A DNA stretch of 64,000 bases from Albula goreensis (taxonomy: Eukaryota > Chordata > Actinopteri > Albuliformes > Albulidae): the NCBI GenBank assembly GCA_022829145.1, contig CM040764.1, positions 6,733,375 to 6,797,374 of the forward strand, given 5' to 3'. The position numbers and the translations under genes were made by a program. Positions 1 to 13,800 of this stretch are shown one piece after another; the first letter of the stretch is position 1; every line of letters begins with the position of its first letter. The notes under the pieces are model-generated. The model had not been told where the DNA came from and searched no databases. It worked only from the letters and a program-made list of their open reading frames with translations.

Positions 1-18
1 CACACACACACACACACA
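1..18. repeat. CA microsatellite (cut by window edge)
   Basis: Nine CA units are seen at the start of the window; the array probably continues outside. Confidence 0.95.
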
Positions 19-694
19 CGTACCGCACTGCCTCTTAAGTTCATAACTTTCCTCCCAGAGAGGATTAAGCATCCAGGGGCACAGCAGTAGCTGGAAGTAC
101 TCAGTTTCCACCAATGTGCTTACCAGATGCGCATTTAATTTCCTCCACAGCGCTAACTGAAAGTATAGCTCATCACACAGGCTGACACAAAATGCACTCA
201 GTTTCATTCACACTGTCAACTGCTCCTTTTTTTAATGTCAGCTCTTTGTCAAGGCTATTTCAGTTCCTCCTCTGGACTGGTATAATAAATTTGACACACT
301 CTGGTCATGAACTGCAGGCTATAGTTCTGCCAGCTTGAGAAGTGGGTTGGAGCGCTCGGTCTGCAGGCAGCTAGGCTGTTATTCTGGGTCTCAGGGTTTT
401 GGCATCGGACCAATCAGGTCCCTGGTAGTAGGGAAGACAAACTGCCATCTCTCCCCCTGAATTCTATTCTTAGTCATGAGTCCAGCCCTACAGAAAAGAT
501 GAAGGCGGTGCCACTACTTTTGAACTAATCAACCTCAGCATGGATCAAACTTTGTAAGACGAATTATGGAATAGCTTTTGAGGATGTCAGGTCCAGTAAG
601 GCTGGAGGATGGTTTTGCATAAATATAAAGATGAAATATAAAGTGAAACTGCAGCAAATGGCTCTGGGAGTGGGATTCAAGGGCCCTGACCCAC
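1..694 (-). other. fndc3b intron downstream of exon F (partial)
   Basis: The stretch begins with an 18-base CA microsatellite. The rest is unique-looking sequence with no recognisable exon on either strand. I looked for the next FN3-1 exon on the minus strand and did not find it. Confidence 0.8.
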
Positions 695-852
695 CTGTAG
701 ATGATGCGGTACTTCCCGTCTCGTCCCTTGTCGGACAGCGTCACCTCGTAGCTGCAGGAGTAGGGAAGGCCGTTGCTGTGTCTGTCCCTGTTTAGGAGGC
801 CGGCCGGGGGGGACCAGGTCAGGAGGGCCGTCCGAGCCTGGACATTGGACAC
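695..852 (-). CDS. fndc3b: fndc3b coding exon F, first half of FN3 domain 1
   Basis: The acceptor cttgtgtgtttttggaag precedes 158 bases encoding 52 residues from VSNVQARTALLTWSPPAGL to YEVTLSDKGRDGKYRIIY, plus two bases. The donor is AG|GTGGGT. The pattern V-N-V-Q-A-R, then L-T-W-S-P-P with the core Trp of strand B, then Y-E-V of strand C is the opening half of a fibronectin III domain. It matches FNDC3B, where the human block reads SDKGRDGKYKIIYSGEE. It leaves in phase 2. The following exon, expected to start with the Gly-Glu-Glu-Leu-Glu equivalent, is not present in bases 1-694. Relative to the human protein as I remember it, a Cys sits in PYSCSYEV beside the strand C Tyr. Confidence 0.97.
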
Positions 853-3800
853 CTTCCAAAAACACACAAGAAGCCCATACTTTACATTATATATACTTCA
901 GCGACCAATCTGAGTCCAACACCTGTGTCCTAACTGGGGATTGGACCAACAAACACCAGCTCCAATCATACTTACTTCCTGATTTTACCCAATTAAATAC
1001 TCAAAAAACAGAAGGGATGCAAAGGTGCAGTATAGCATTTGCTTGCTGTGGCTGTACAGTAGCTGTGCGATGTGGACAGAAAGGGGTGAAGTGTAATTTA
1101 TGACAAACGCAAAAAGGCATGTCAAAGAAAATACTCCTGAATTATGTTCGGCCTTTGATTAGTTGCTGGCATGACACTGGACAGCTATGATATCTGAAGC
1201 AGAACCCAACAGGACCCAGGAAAAAATGCATGGTTACATAATAATACTGGGAAAAAAAGGCTAATAACTGGGAGTCGTCATTAGCCCTGATGTTTTCCTT
1301 ATCCCTTTCCTGCTTCAAAAAAAGAAAAAAGGCTTTTAAAATGGAAAATGTGTATGCATAATGGCTATTTATATCAGCTCTCTTGATAGTAATTTTTAAG
1401 GATGCATTGCTCCATTAGGACCTAATTCAGTACTCAATCACAATATGACAAGAATTTATTAAAGAGGACAGAGTCTAATCGGGCATTGAAGACTGGGAGA
1501 TCAAGTGTCAGATATAAAAAATGTAAAATAAATAAAAACATAAACAAACATATACTGGAGGCAACGTACTGGATGACTCATTTAACATTTTATAACTCAG
1601 ACCCCCGAGACCTGGACGGAGGGTGAATATAAATCTCAGATTTACCTTTCTGTCTCATCTCCTTCAGGCCAATGAAGTTTGGATTGCTTCTGCACACACT
1701 ATCAATTCAATATGAGACTTCACTGTCGCTACTTACCAAGTAAAAATAATTCACCGTCCCAAAAACGCTCACTGAAAGACATTTGCTTGCCTAAACTCGC
1801 CAGGAGAGCTGCAGGAGTCTGGACAGAACGCAAATTAGGGGCGGGACGGTTTTCAGCGGCATTTGAATTTCTTTCAACCCTGATGTCGTGCAAAGCAACC
1901 CCTGCCAGACACTGTAGTTAAGGCGCAATTTGTCCAAATGCGGGTGCTTAAAAAAACACCAGCAGCCTTACCTCAAAGGATAAAAGAAAGCTCAGTAAAT
2001 TTACTTCAGCTGCTCCCAGCGGAGCGATGTCTCTTGGATAATTCATTCAGACAACATAAGCAATCCTTTAAGACAACCCTCAGGCACTTCTGTTCAATAA
2101 ACGAAAGCTCTTCCTATTGAGACAGGGAGCTGACTGCGGGCTCTGACACAGTTTCGCAAGCAGACAATTTACTGACCGACCGATAACGGCCTTCTTCGAA
2201 ATAACCAGCTCTTGACAATCACGTTCTTTCTATACACTGATTTCAGGCTACGTCCACTTGATTTACACTTCCTAAATCAGACACATGTGTGGAACTTCTG
2301 TTGCAATAATAAAGTCAACAAACAAAAGGAAAATGTAACATTTAGAACACTAGTTTAACTTATGCAGGTATCCACTTAGTGAATCAGCATTTTTGTTACA
2401 TTATTGTTATAAATGTTCTTATTACACTTGGAGGCTTGGAGGTGAACAGCCCAATGTTTATATTTAGACCATCAGCAAAAACTGCAGCCCCGGCAGTAAA
2501 ACCCTCTTTCTCGGGCCACTTCATTTCAGCATGCGAAGCACTTTCAACCGCACTCTTGCAAATGGACCCTCCTCAAAAACTCTTACAATAAGATTCTGAA
2601 AAAAAAGGCAGTGTTTTAGAGCTACCTATCTATGTCAAAGAATTCAAGTGAGGGAGCAGGTGATTGTGCTTATCCAGCACTAAAACATCTGATCCAACAA
2701 AGGACTGACTTATTAGCTGGTGAGTTGAAACTGAATTTTAGTTATTAGACTGAACTAAAAAAAAGAGGGAATTTCGCCACACTCCCTAAATGTTAATTTT
2801 ATTTGCTCCATGAGGCAGACAGGAAATGAACGGTTAGTTTAACAGACCCGTACTACGACTGTTCAGGTTGGAAAGGAAACGAGAGAAGCGTGGCAGCAGC
2901 AGCTAGTTAAGGTGCTGAGCTTGCCTGAGTGCACTGGAGAGTCCAGCTCCCAGCTGTTTCCAGTCATTCTCAATTGCTTAAACAAATAAAGTGGATCTTA
3001 TGCTTTAAATAGGAAATATGCGGGGGGTTTCTTAGGAGCTCAAGTCTTCAGGCACATTACCGTGTCGCTCAAGGTTGAGGTTTTCATGTTCTTCCTGGTG
3101 AGATCACCCAATCTGATGGCGGGATCGCTAGGATGTGAAACTGATCTATGTGAGTCGCAGTACATAAAGGCGTCCATTGAGTAAATAAATGAAAGGACTG
3201 TAATGTTTAAACCATAAAGATGGTTGTGGACAGCCCGCTGCAGATATGAGTTACAGGACTGTCATTTTAAACCGTAAAGATGGCAGCGGACAGCTTGTTG
3301 CCCGCCTTGTTTATAAGGGGTCCATTAAATATTGCAAGGTGACATCTAATTCCACTATATACCTCTCAACTGGAATGGAATCTGGCATTGATTAGCACTG
3401 AGCTGAGATGGGAAATCAGCTTATTAGTCTCCTTGAGTGGAAACCAAACATGCAAGTATGTTTGCCTATGTGCTCAGGTGTGCTGTGTGTGTGTGTGTGT
3501 GTGTGTGTGTTCGTGGCCATCTATGAAGGTATGTTTGTGTGTATGTTGTGTATTTGTATGAGTGCATCTCTGTGTGACATCACAGGTTTGTATCATTGAG
3601 TTTTGCTGCGAGAGGCGACACAGTTCTACTCGTTGAAACAAGTCAGTGATTGACAGCTAATTTTACATTTTACAGAAGCTATTCAAATAATTACATGAGC
3701 TTGCGGCTTCCAAACCACTGGAAAAGGTCATAAAAATATTAAAAAGAAGCATTTAACATTACGCAGTCCTCACATGGGCCGGTACACTGCATCTGCCCGG

Positions 3801-6800
3801 TGATATGACTGGCCATGCAGCCACAGGGGGGCGCTACTGCAATCTTAAAGGGCTAGCTTTCAGTCAAAGCTCCTGCACATCTGCCAGTTGTGACAGAGGG
3901 TGACTGGATATGGTTCACTTCTTCCCTGAAAACAGGTCCATATTGAGAAAGCTATGAAAACCTAAAGAACTGTGGCCAAATCTATGGCCCCTCTTTCAAA
4001 AACAAACCACTTGAACTAGAACTTCTTTGAACAAAACACACCTTGGAACTGAAATCAAAGTGAAGGATTCTAATAATGACTAAGGGATTTGCTGTGGTAG
4101 CTGAAGGCGGGTTATTGAGTGACTGTACACAAGGGTAAAACTATTAAAAAATGGGAATCGATGCAAAAACAGAACCGGGCCCTCCCTGCCTTCATTGACA
4201 TTTAAAGAGACCCACAAATCTGTCCATTTACACTCCGTTAGGCTAATTGTTGGATCAATACTCACTCACGGAAGGGATCGGTGACTGGAGCTGACAATAA
4301 AACCAAGTTAAGCTTGATTTACGTTATAGCGTTACGACACGCTACACATGACCACCAGGGAACGAATGAGGGCTGCAATCTTATTGGCGGAAACTTTGTA
4401 CAGGTGTTCCCATGATAACGAATGTGTGAATCCACACAGATGTTGCTCATGTGACCCTAAGGAGGACCGATACCCACAGCACTCCATTGATGACTTAAGG
4501 TCGCCACCTTGTGGTCAAATTTGATTACAAAAATCCAAGCTTAACGATTTAGTCTGCGGACATCTGAAGCAGTAACCCATCAATGGTTTGGGAAAGCGTT
4601 TTCGTTCCTAATCTCTGGTTTCAATTAGGGCAGAAAGACTAACAGTATTGAGAAGCGAGGGAACAATCTTACGTCATGAACACTGTCGCATTAAATGCAG
4701 AATAAACATCACTTCACCTTTGCAAATTGCTGTCATTATTCCAGAATACTCTCTGTGCTTAAGTGATGGGAAAATTAGACATTGTGACGCACACAATGTT
4801 TGGAAATGCACTTGTATTTCAATAACTGACGTGTTTGTACAAATCAAAAGGCATCCCTTTTCACATAAGTGACCTAATGTTTGAATTTTTATTTGATTGA
4901 CTGCTCTGTTTTACACATAATGAATGGAAGCTAGTTATTTATTCTGCCACGGTTCAAAGAAATGTACAAACACATCTTATGTGGCCTCATTACCGTTTAC
5001 CTACCTGCTCATTTCCAATGTATTGGACAACCCAGTTGAGTCACACTTAAGTGCTATTACATTTGTAACAGGACAACACAGGAGTCATAATATGGGGAAA
5101 AAATGCAAACAAAGTCAACAAACAACATCTGAATACCAGGAAACATCTGGATGTGGTCACATGACTTCAGGACTGACCTGTGGTTTGTCGATTCCTGAAA
5201 GCACATCTTGAACTCTTTTTGCCTCTGTGTCGTGGTCTGAAAAAGAAACACAGGAGGAGGAAAGGGTGTTATTTCATCTGTAATCCAGCAGAGGGCAGGA
5301 TTTAGTTTGCCAGTGCAAAAAAAAACAAAACAAAAAAAAACAATGGGGTTAAAACAACAAGGAACACCTGGCCAGTAAAATAACTGTAAAATGTCAAGAA
5401 TAACTTGCAGACAAGGAGAGAGTACATGTCATAATTGAACAGAGACAAAAAACAATACTGTTAAACAAACAGACAAAATAATACAAAAAAATGCTGGCAG
5501 CCATAACATTTTAATTTAGGTGAGAGAAGCGTACAGAAATAGACTTGCACAGGCTCAAGTTGCACTTCAGACTGAGTTGTGTGTCAACGTGTGTTGAGCT
5601 AGATTTGTATTTCTGCAGCCGGCTTAATTGTAATTCACCCCAATGTCTCTGTTTCTCCCCTTGGCAATATTATCTGGCTACCCAAGTTCTCGGGAAAACA
5701 GTAAATTACTGAATGTTCCAAACAAAGAGATTAGTTCGCTTAAATAACCAGGCTCGGGAGGAAACAGCAACCGGAGAAAGCCCAGACAACAGCTAAATCA
5801 TTACAACTCGATGTCCACCTCTGGCTTTTACGACCATGTTGTTTCCACTACCTCGCAAAAAAACCACATTCTGATTGCTGCCAGTTAGTCGCTAAGTTGT
5901 GAGTAGAGAATTTAAAAAGTGTGTTTCCTTCTTATGCTCTTTATACATATGTTTCTCTATAATGAGCAGCTGCCAATTTTTTTGCTGTTTTTGTAAGAAA
6001 CAACTTTTTTTTTTTAAAAAAGTGACAGGCTTAAATCGGTCGTATAAAGTTAAGTGTGGAGCATGTTGTGGTTAGACTGAATTTGGGGTCAGGGAAGAGA
6101 GGCAACGGTAATGAGAAAAGCTGGAGAGGATCATGGGAGGTTTTTAGAGGACCCCGGCAGTGTGGAGACACAGGGCGCAGGGGGAGCGTGGAGAGGGGGG
6201 GTTGGGGAGGGGGGCTTGTTTTGGTGCTTTTGCGCTCCACAGTCATCCTATTCCCAGATCCCCTTTCCATAACCTCCACTGTCTGCGACCCCCTCCCCCA
6301 AACCACAGTAACCACCCCCTCCCCTTTTGAGGCGCTCTGAAATCCCTCGCAGGTGCCATCAAATCGCGCATCTTGAAATGATTTAGGATTTGAAAACAGC
6401 CGCAGTCGGGGCTCTTAATAGAAGCCTTCCCCCCGGCGTGATCCAGAAAGGTCCGCCGCTTCCGCGCTGTGCCGGGCCTGACCCTGCTCTGCTTCGCCCA
6501 TTAAGGCACTGGGAGCCGGTCCGCGCCCGCACGAGGTGGACAGCCATCTGACCGCCGTTAAACTCCTCCGGCCGCGCGGTGAGACAGTCTCCCATTTGAT
6601 ATCTACCCGGGCGGTTGGGGAGGGGCACAGGGGTTGGGTTCGAGGCCTGGACACGACTCTGGAGCAGTTTGGCAAGGGGTTAACTGGGTTTAAATGGATG
6701 TGTGGGTGACCGTGTGAAATGGCCCCTGATTTCCACCGCCGCCCTTTCTTTGAGTTCTTTTCTTTGGGGAGTTCAGGTGTTGGTGGCCTCCCACTGACAA

Positions 6801-9800
6801 GCCCTTAAGAAGATGGGGGGCTTTAAAAACCCTGCAGGTTTGACTGCGAATCATTAAAGCAATGATGTCATCGCCATGTGACCTCCTAGGTGACCCCCTG
6901 TGTGGATTAGCTTTCCCCCAAGTCACCATGTGGCAAGCCACTTACTTCACTTATTTCACAGATTTGAATGACAGAACATTGTTCCACTTTGGTCTGGTTT
7001 AATATGAGCAGAAGTGGATTCCAGCTCTTTGAGACATGGTGGTAGAATGAGAACAGAGCATTTGCTAAACAAAAATAAAAAACAACAGAAAAAGTTGCAC
7101 AGCGGTGTCAGATGTGATCCCCAGCTGCAGCTAAGTGGAATCCAGAGACACGCTGGAGTGCGTTCGGCCGGAGGCCAGAGTGATGGAAAAACACACCCCA
7201 CAGGGGGTGGATGTTTGGAGGGTGTAAGGCGGACACCCGTTGAGTCACAGATGTTAAGGGTGGGGCAGCTGTGGTTTGCCGCAAGACCCCTCGCCCCTCA
7301 ACTCATGTTACTCACTAGATGTCATTACAATAGCAAAGCCACCGAGCTTCCACATTTGTGCTCACTCTGTCACATGGCGGTAATGACCGGGTAGCCAGGC
7401 ATGGGTAGCTGCAACCAGGCTGGCAGGAAAAAAGTGCAGGTTTCAGTTTGAAGATCCAAAGAAAAACCCCGGGACAGTCTCTTCCTAAAAGATAGGCCCT
7501 CAAATATTTCTTGTATACACATTCTGTCTTAGGAGACCTCAACACTGACCCCTGGTGGGGGAGGAATAAATGACACATTCCCAATCTGTGACACTTTACA
7601 ACTGCCACCCATACAACAGAGTATTTAAGGGCCTGAACCTGAACATGACAAAGTCAAAGCAGTGGCAGAACATGAGTGTATTTGCACCGTGATTTTCCTC
7701 TAAGAACTAAACCGACCAAAATGGTGGGGGTAAAACAATTAGGCCGAGGTGCTGCCTGGGTAGATGCAGGCGAGCGCGATGCAATGGCCCGATCAGACAG
7801 GGGGCAGCGGGAGCCAATATCAACAGGCCGTTTGGCCGGGAGCACCACAGTAATCCATTACAGCCCACTGTGCCAGCTCAGTGAGAGAGACTGAAGAGTT
7901 CTTTTACCGCCCGAGTGTCGGGGACACTGCCCCGAGTAAAGAGCCTGTTGGCTTAAAACGAAGAGATTAACATTAACACTTGTGTTTTATTTGCAATTTT
8001 CTCATTATTTCTACAAAGGAAGGGCTGTAAAACGTAGTGAAAGCTCACTCTTAAAGACTGGAAAGAGAGCGTTAAGGGTGTTTGATGTCACACTCTGGAG
8101 CCTCACCCCCGCCCCCACCCGCCCACCCCAAATGTGGCAGGGATATGACGGGACTGTGTAGTTCTGGACCTTCACGCGGTGCGACCGGAGAGAACTGGGG
8201 GGGGATTGTGGGTGGGTGTTGGGATGAGGGGGAAGAATTCAGCCGGCCCTGGAGTCCCAGAATGTTTTCATCTCCAAAATAGCGAGCATTCCATCTGCTC
8301 AACAGCTGGGCTGTTCAAATCCCCTTTTCAATGCCAGGGAGGCTCGGCTCCATGAGAAAAACGAGTGCGACGTGCCTCCCTCTCCCTCCGCTCTGCTCCC
8401 GCCTGCATTTCGCTCAGACCTGACCCCTCCCCCGAGTGCTGGAGACCGCGGGGCCTGCCATCTATCGCCTCTATACAGCTGCTAACTCACAGGCCTAAGT
8501 GGCTGGATTCACCGGAATCTGAACACATCACGAAGGCCCCAGAAACTTCTAGATAAAGATACTGTGTTCTGTGCACCACATAATCTTGCAAAGTGGGGGT
8601 TGTGGGAGAACATGGCAGTTGCACCTTACTGCTATAGCGCCACCAAGTGGCAAACTGCTATGATATTGATAGTTGTCAATTCTTTGGTTGTTTTACCCTA
8701 ACCTTATCCACTTTCCAAAGTTCTGTGGAAACAAAAATTCTCCCTTTAAAGGTTGTTATTATTCCATTCATGTCACAGTCAAGCAGATACCAAAAGAAAA
8801 CTTTTGGTTTGAACAAAACTAGAGTCCCTAAAAATAGAGAGCTGGGAGCAAAATGTACTCTTAAAAAATGAAAACAAGACAGAATAAAGTCAAATCTTCC
8901 TTAAATTACTTGCAACGGAGATTCCGTGTATATGTTAGCCTACATGCAAACATCCAGGCAAACACACTTGCACCAATTAGTCAGTCACAGAAAACGGCAC
9001 CCTCGATCAGCTTGACATTACACAAATTATTTGGTGCACCTCTAAATGGCCTTGTTGATGGGAAGGGAGTGGAGTCAGGTGACTTTAGGAGAGGAGTCCT
9101 TACTGGAAGGAGCTGGAAAAAGGGAGGTGAAACTGGCATAAACCAGAGAGAGATTACAGTAACTGTAGCTCCTGGGGCCAAACCCAGATTGATGAAGGAC
9201 AATGCAGGAGAACTGAATCACTGCGGGCCAAGCTGTGACTATGTATGATAAAGAGAACCCGAGAGGCAAGTTGGGTCAATCCAACACAACCCATGGGGTG
9301 GGGGTGGGGGGGTACCTTGAGACAAGCAGGGACAACACAACAAGTCAACTCGGGACACGTTGCAGAAGCGGTTGTTTAACAGTAGAACAGCTGTGGGGCT
9401 GCTGTCACTGTGTTTGAGCTTTGTTTATCTTAGCCAGGCTGGCCAGGCATTCCTGGAGAGTCAGTTTGTGACTGGCAGGGTTTCTCCAGTAAGTAGATGC
9501 CAGTTGAGGGGGTTAGGGTGTGGTAGGGTAGTCAGTGGTGGGGGGGAGGGCACAGAGGACAGTACAGACGTCAGTCAATAAAGGATTTCTATTGTTTCCA
9601 GATGGGGTTTGTAATATTTCTATCACAGCAGATTAAGTGAAGGGAGGGAGCACAGTAATGGGACAGGCCCACCCAAGGGGTGGTGTCAAACCATGCCTTT
9701 TGTGTCGCGCCCTGGTAAACATGACCAGAACCCAGAGGGAGACCGTGGCACTTCTGAGATGGCCAAAAAAACAGTAGACGTCACCAAACTGTTGTCACAA

Positions 9801-10762
9801 CGCGTGAAGGGACAAGAGCGCACACGGGCATGCCAGGGTCAGTGTGCAAGAGTATGCCCATTGAACACACAAACATGAGGACAGTGTTTTGACTATGTCT
9901 GTGCTTATCCATGGTAATCCATGAACTGGTCCAGATGGGTCATCTCGAGGTTATTGTGCTGTGCTTATAAACGATAGGTGCGATATTACCACACCGATAC
10001 GGCTGCACCTTTTATCTCTGAAGCCAGACCTGTAATCCAAGATGTTTATTTATTTATTTTGATGGTAACAGTACAGGGCTTGCAAAGAATCACAGCTACC
10101 TTGCAGTAGTGAGGCTGCAATCTCACAATAGAACGTGTTCTCTGCCTTCACTCATGCAAAACAACACCAGCTTTGTGGCTCATTTATCAAAGATAATTCC
10201 ACCAAAAAGCCTGTTTTATGTGAAGTATTTTACCACCAACATAGTATGTCGTAGCTTTTCAGTGGTCAGTCAGACGCAACAAAAGAAAAACTAAAATCCG
10301 CTCTCTGACCATTGGCTGGCCCCCATGCTGAACTGCTTTAGACTGGGTGTGGAAAATGAAAACAGTCTGCATTTAAATTGAGCAGACAGCTCCACGCCAC
10401 CCACATCCACAGGGGTACTTCAGTCAGAAAGGGCTGTCTGTGAAAAGGCACTCTTTTAAATGCAGGCCTGTAAATGTCTGATGAAGGTCTCTCCGGCGGT
10501 CCGCACGCTTGGACGCGATCGCCGAACCCTCCCCGTTGGCAGGAATGCGCGTTCCTGGGCCCAGACAGGAGTGGGCTGCTTGTTTTCTCAGCGCGGGCCC
10601 TGTCTGGTATTTCAGGCTCGGGACAGGTTCGGATTCTGAGCGGCACAAACCGAGAGCGTTGGTTGGTCTCTCTCTGCGTCTCGCCCACTTCGGCTGTGTG
10701 GAATTACCGCTCGGCCAGGGAACAAGGCCGAAATCTGTCCTGGTGCCCTCAACTCCAGCCCG

Positions 10763-10802
<40 letters not shown>

Positions 10803-13800
10803 ACAAACAGCAGGCGTTGTTCAGATCAGTGCTCTCCTCACACACTGCACACTTCAATGCAGGCTCACCTGCCAAAAAAAACAGGCTTACATCTACAGCA
10901 ATGTGTGGGACAGCAGTGTGCACATGCATGTGTGTGTGAGTGTGTGTGGTGTGTGGGGCAGAGGAGGTGAGTGGCAGGGGAGAGGACCTAAACAGGTCCT
11001 GCTGTAGCCATTCTCTGCTGCAGTGTGCAAACACTGGTGCTTTTGTTATAGATCCTACATTGGCCATTCAACCCTCCCCACTAAACTCTCACGAACTTGG
11101 GCTCCCCCTCAATTACAGGTGTCCTTATTGGCTCTTGATCGGGAAATGGACCCCCTCAACATTTACCCACAATTCCCCACCATCATCCCCACCAGTGTCC
11201 CCAAAGCTCAGAAATCCTGACAAACTGGAACTTGAGCCTGATTAAACTGGGTAAGGTCGATCAATCTGTTCCTGCTGGGTGGTAAATGTATTGCATAAGT
11301 CCATGTAGCAAACACCTGATGGAGACTGGGGAGAATTTGGGAGATCTGACCTGTCAGGGGTCAACTGATTACAGATGGGGGTTGGTGGAGACAAAGTGAA
11401 AAAATCTCCCAGGGGCCTCTGGGGCAAAGCCTCAGGCGCCTACGACGGTCCATGCTGGACTGATTGCTGCGTGTCACGATGCCCCCGACGCCCTGACGGA
11501 TTTCTCATTTCATTAAAAACAGGCAAAAAAAAAAAAAAAAAAAACAAAAAGCCGGTTCTCCGGTTCAAACGCTGACAGGAACCAGGCTTCCCTTTGATCT
11601 TGGACATATTTCTGCTCCTATGTATTTCAAAGGGCCATATGGCCTGCACTGAAGTGAAGTGCATGCTTGGTAAGAGCTCTCGTCAATGTACGCGGGCTGG
11701 GTCATAAATTGGTGGACTGGTGGGGGGGGGGGGTTTGTACAGTGACATGAATTGCATGTATAAATCCCCCAACCCCCCCACTTCTGAAGCCTCAGATAGA
11801 CAGTGTTCAACAGGTGTTCCTCGAAAACGCGGGTAGAGGTCAGGGAATGGGTTGGGGGGGACTGAGGGGGCCCCTTTTTTGTTGTTTTTTCGCTATAGGA
11901 AACTGGGATCCCAGCACACAATGGGACGTTCGAGTGTCTGGGGGGCCCTGGAACACTGAGCCTGATCCGCTAGGATAACAGCGACTCGGTGAGCCCACCT
12001 TGCTAAAACAGCACGGCCCAGGTGGGAGAGCGCTCGAGGGGCCTGCTGTTTGCTCGGGCGAGCTCGAGTAGGGGGCCATCGCCACGGATGACCCGTCAGC
12101 GCTTTTAAACGCAGGCATAGAGCCCGATAACAGTGAGTCCAGAGTGCTCTTTAAAGCTTATCCTACTGTATGATTCAAAGAAAAAAAAAAGCCCAACATG
12201 AGAATCTGCTGGTTTCTGGGTGCAACAGAGCTGGCTGAAGCCCTCCTACCCCTCCCCCAATCCTCCATGTGACTGAGCCCATGTGACTGCCGTGTGTATG
12301 CTACACTATGCATGTGTGTGTTTCTGTACTTATGTGTATTTTATGCGTGCGTATATACGTGTGGCTGAGTGTGAGAGGGGGCTCACAGGTGAACGCGGCA
12401 GCTCGGAGGAGAGAGCTGTACCTGGGCACAAGGAGCAGATTGTGGGCGCGGGGGAAAAACGATAGCGCCACAGCGCATTTCAGCTATGCCGTTCCCATGA
12501 CAACCCCCCAACCCCCACTTTTTCTTCTGAAGAACCCAGAGACCCGGGGATCTCAGACGAAGGAATACACACTTTCCCACCAGGACACAGGGGTATGTAC
12601 AAGCTGCCAAATGCCCCTCAAGCCAACGGCATTACAAAAACAAGAACACAATACACACACAAGTGAACCTATGACTAAATTCATTCCATGAAACACACTC
12701 AGATACATGACCTTACAGCTGTTTCTTCCCCTACCTTTACTGGAAGCACTAACTCTGGTGCAACACTGTCCATGTGCTTACATCCATGCATGAAAACTGG
12801 AAATTGTCTCTGACAAATAACGACAGCAATGAAATCCACACTGCCGGGAAATTTTTATTTGATGGTTAAGAGATTAAAGTTCACCCCAGACCGTTCCATG
12901 AAAATATCATAAAGGAAAATGTGCACAATTATAATATAAAATTTTCACCCAAATGGAGCTTGAAATTAATTTATGGTTTGCAGGAAAAGGATTTGAAAAG
13001 TCGCCCTGTGTTTAGCTGGGACGTACAAAACCACACACATGTCACTGGTCCTCGTGAGACTGATTCACAAATGCTTTGGCACATCCAAAAGAACATTCTC
13101 CCTCCCCACCCGGCTGTTAAAATCCATTGTTTTTCTGTGTTATTTTTTATTGGGGATAATGTTGTGAGTATGCAAAGCTCATTTAAGTGAATCTAGCCTC
13201 TAGTCTTTCAGAGTCAGGAGGACCTGAGTATGAGAACACCTATCAGTTACTGAAGCAGGTCCTGCCTCTCCATCTGAACCCTTGGCACCGGCTGAGTTTT
13301 AGTGCCACGTTACATTGACGGGACTGGGAGGCTTTGTGAACCCTGCCATGGGTGGAGCAACTGTATGCTGTGAATCTGTAAAGCTGTACAGCTGTTTGGT
13401 AATTTGTTGCCATGGCTACATTCACTCAAAACTTTAGGAGCGTAAAGCAATGCAATCAAAACTGACTCGGGCCAGGATTTATGCCATTCTGTTTTAAAGT
13501 AATACAACAAAGTCATCAGGACATGTTTACTCATGTAAAACAAAAGGACACTCAAAGAAATGATGTTTTAATGATACTATCATGTATAGTTTTGATTGAA
13601 TAGCATATGTTCTTCAAGAGACTAAGTGTGTTTGAATGAATCTAGCCATCAGCCCCAGCACCACACAGGAGGGCTGCAGAGGATGACTGGGCAGACTGAG
13701 CTCTTACCCTGCAGGTCCGGTTCGCTGGTTCTGGGGCTGCTCCTCGCCCGCCGGTCTGTCTTCTTGATTCCAGGGCTTCCACCGCCACCCCCTCCCCCTC

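Larger units (their letters stand above)
853..5177 (-). other. fndc3b intron between exons E and F (4,325 bases)
   Basis: This is unique, moderately AT-rich sequence without a supportable gene. It contains a diverged SINE 3' end near 3150-3194, a 61-base tandem duplication at 3195-3310, a TG microsatellite at 3484-3510 and two CTCF-like motifs near 3821 and 4501. Open frames here are under 100 codons and have no recognisable similarity. Confidence 0.8.
5237..13707 (-). other. fndc3b intron between exons D and E (8,471 bases)
   Basis: No gene is recognised. Notable contents are a CTCF-like motif just upstream of exon E in transcript sense (5285), an A-rich block at 5318-5341, a T/A run at 6005-6020, CpG-dense islets at 6440-6620 and 10485-10735, a further CTCF-like motif at 8635, a CA microsatellite at 10765-10799, a poly-A run at 11525-11544 and one copy of a dispersed repeat at 13518-13640. 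Sequence between these items looks unique. Confidence 0.8.

Noticed and set aside
1..694. Next FNDC3B exon (second half of FN3 domain 1)
   Set aside because: No minus-strand sequence resembling the Gly-Glu-Glu-Leu-Glu continuation with an acceptor was found.
10474..11007. Overlapping plus- and minus-strand open frames around 10.5-11.0 kb
   Set aside because: They are carried by a CpG-rich islet and read through a CA microsatellite into His-Thr repeats; no similarity to a protein.
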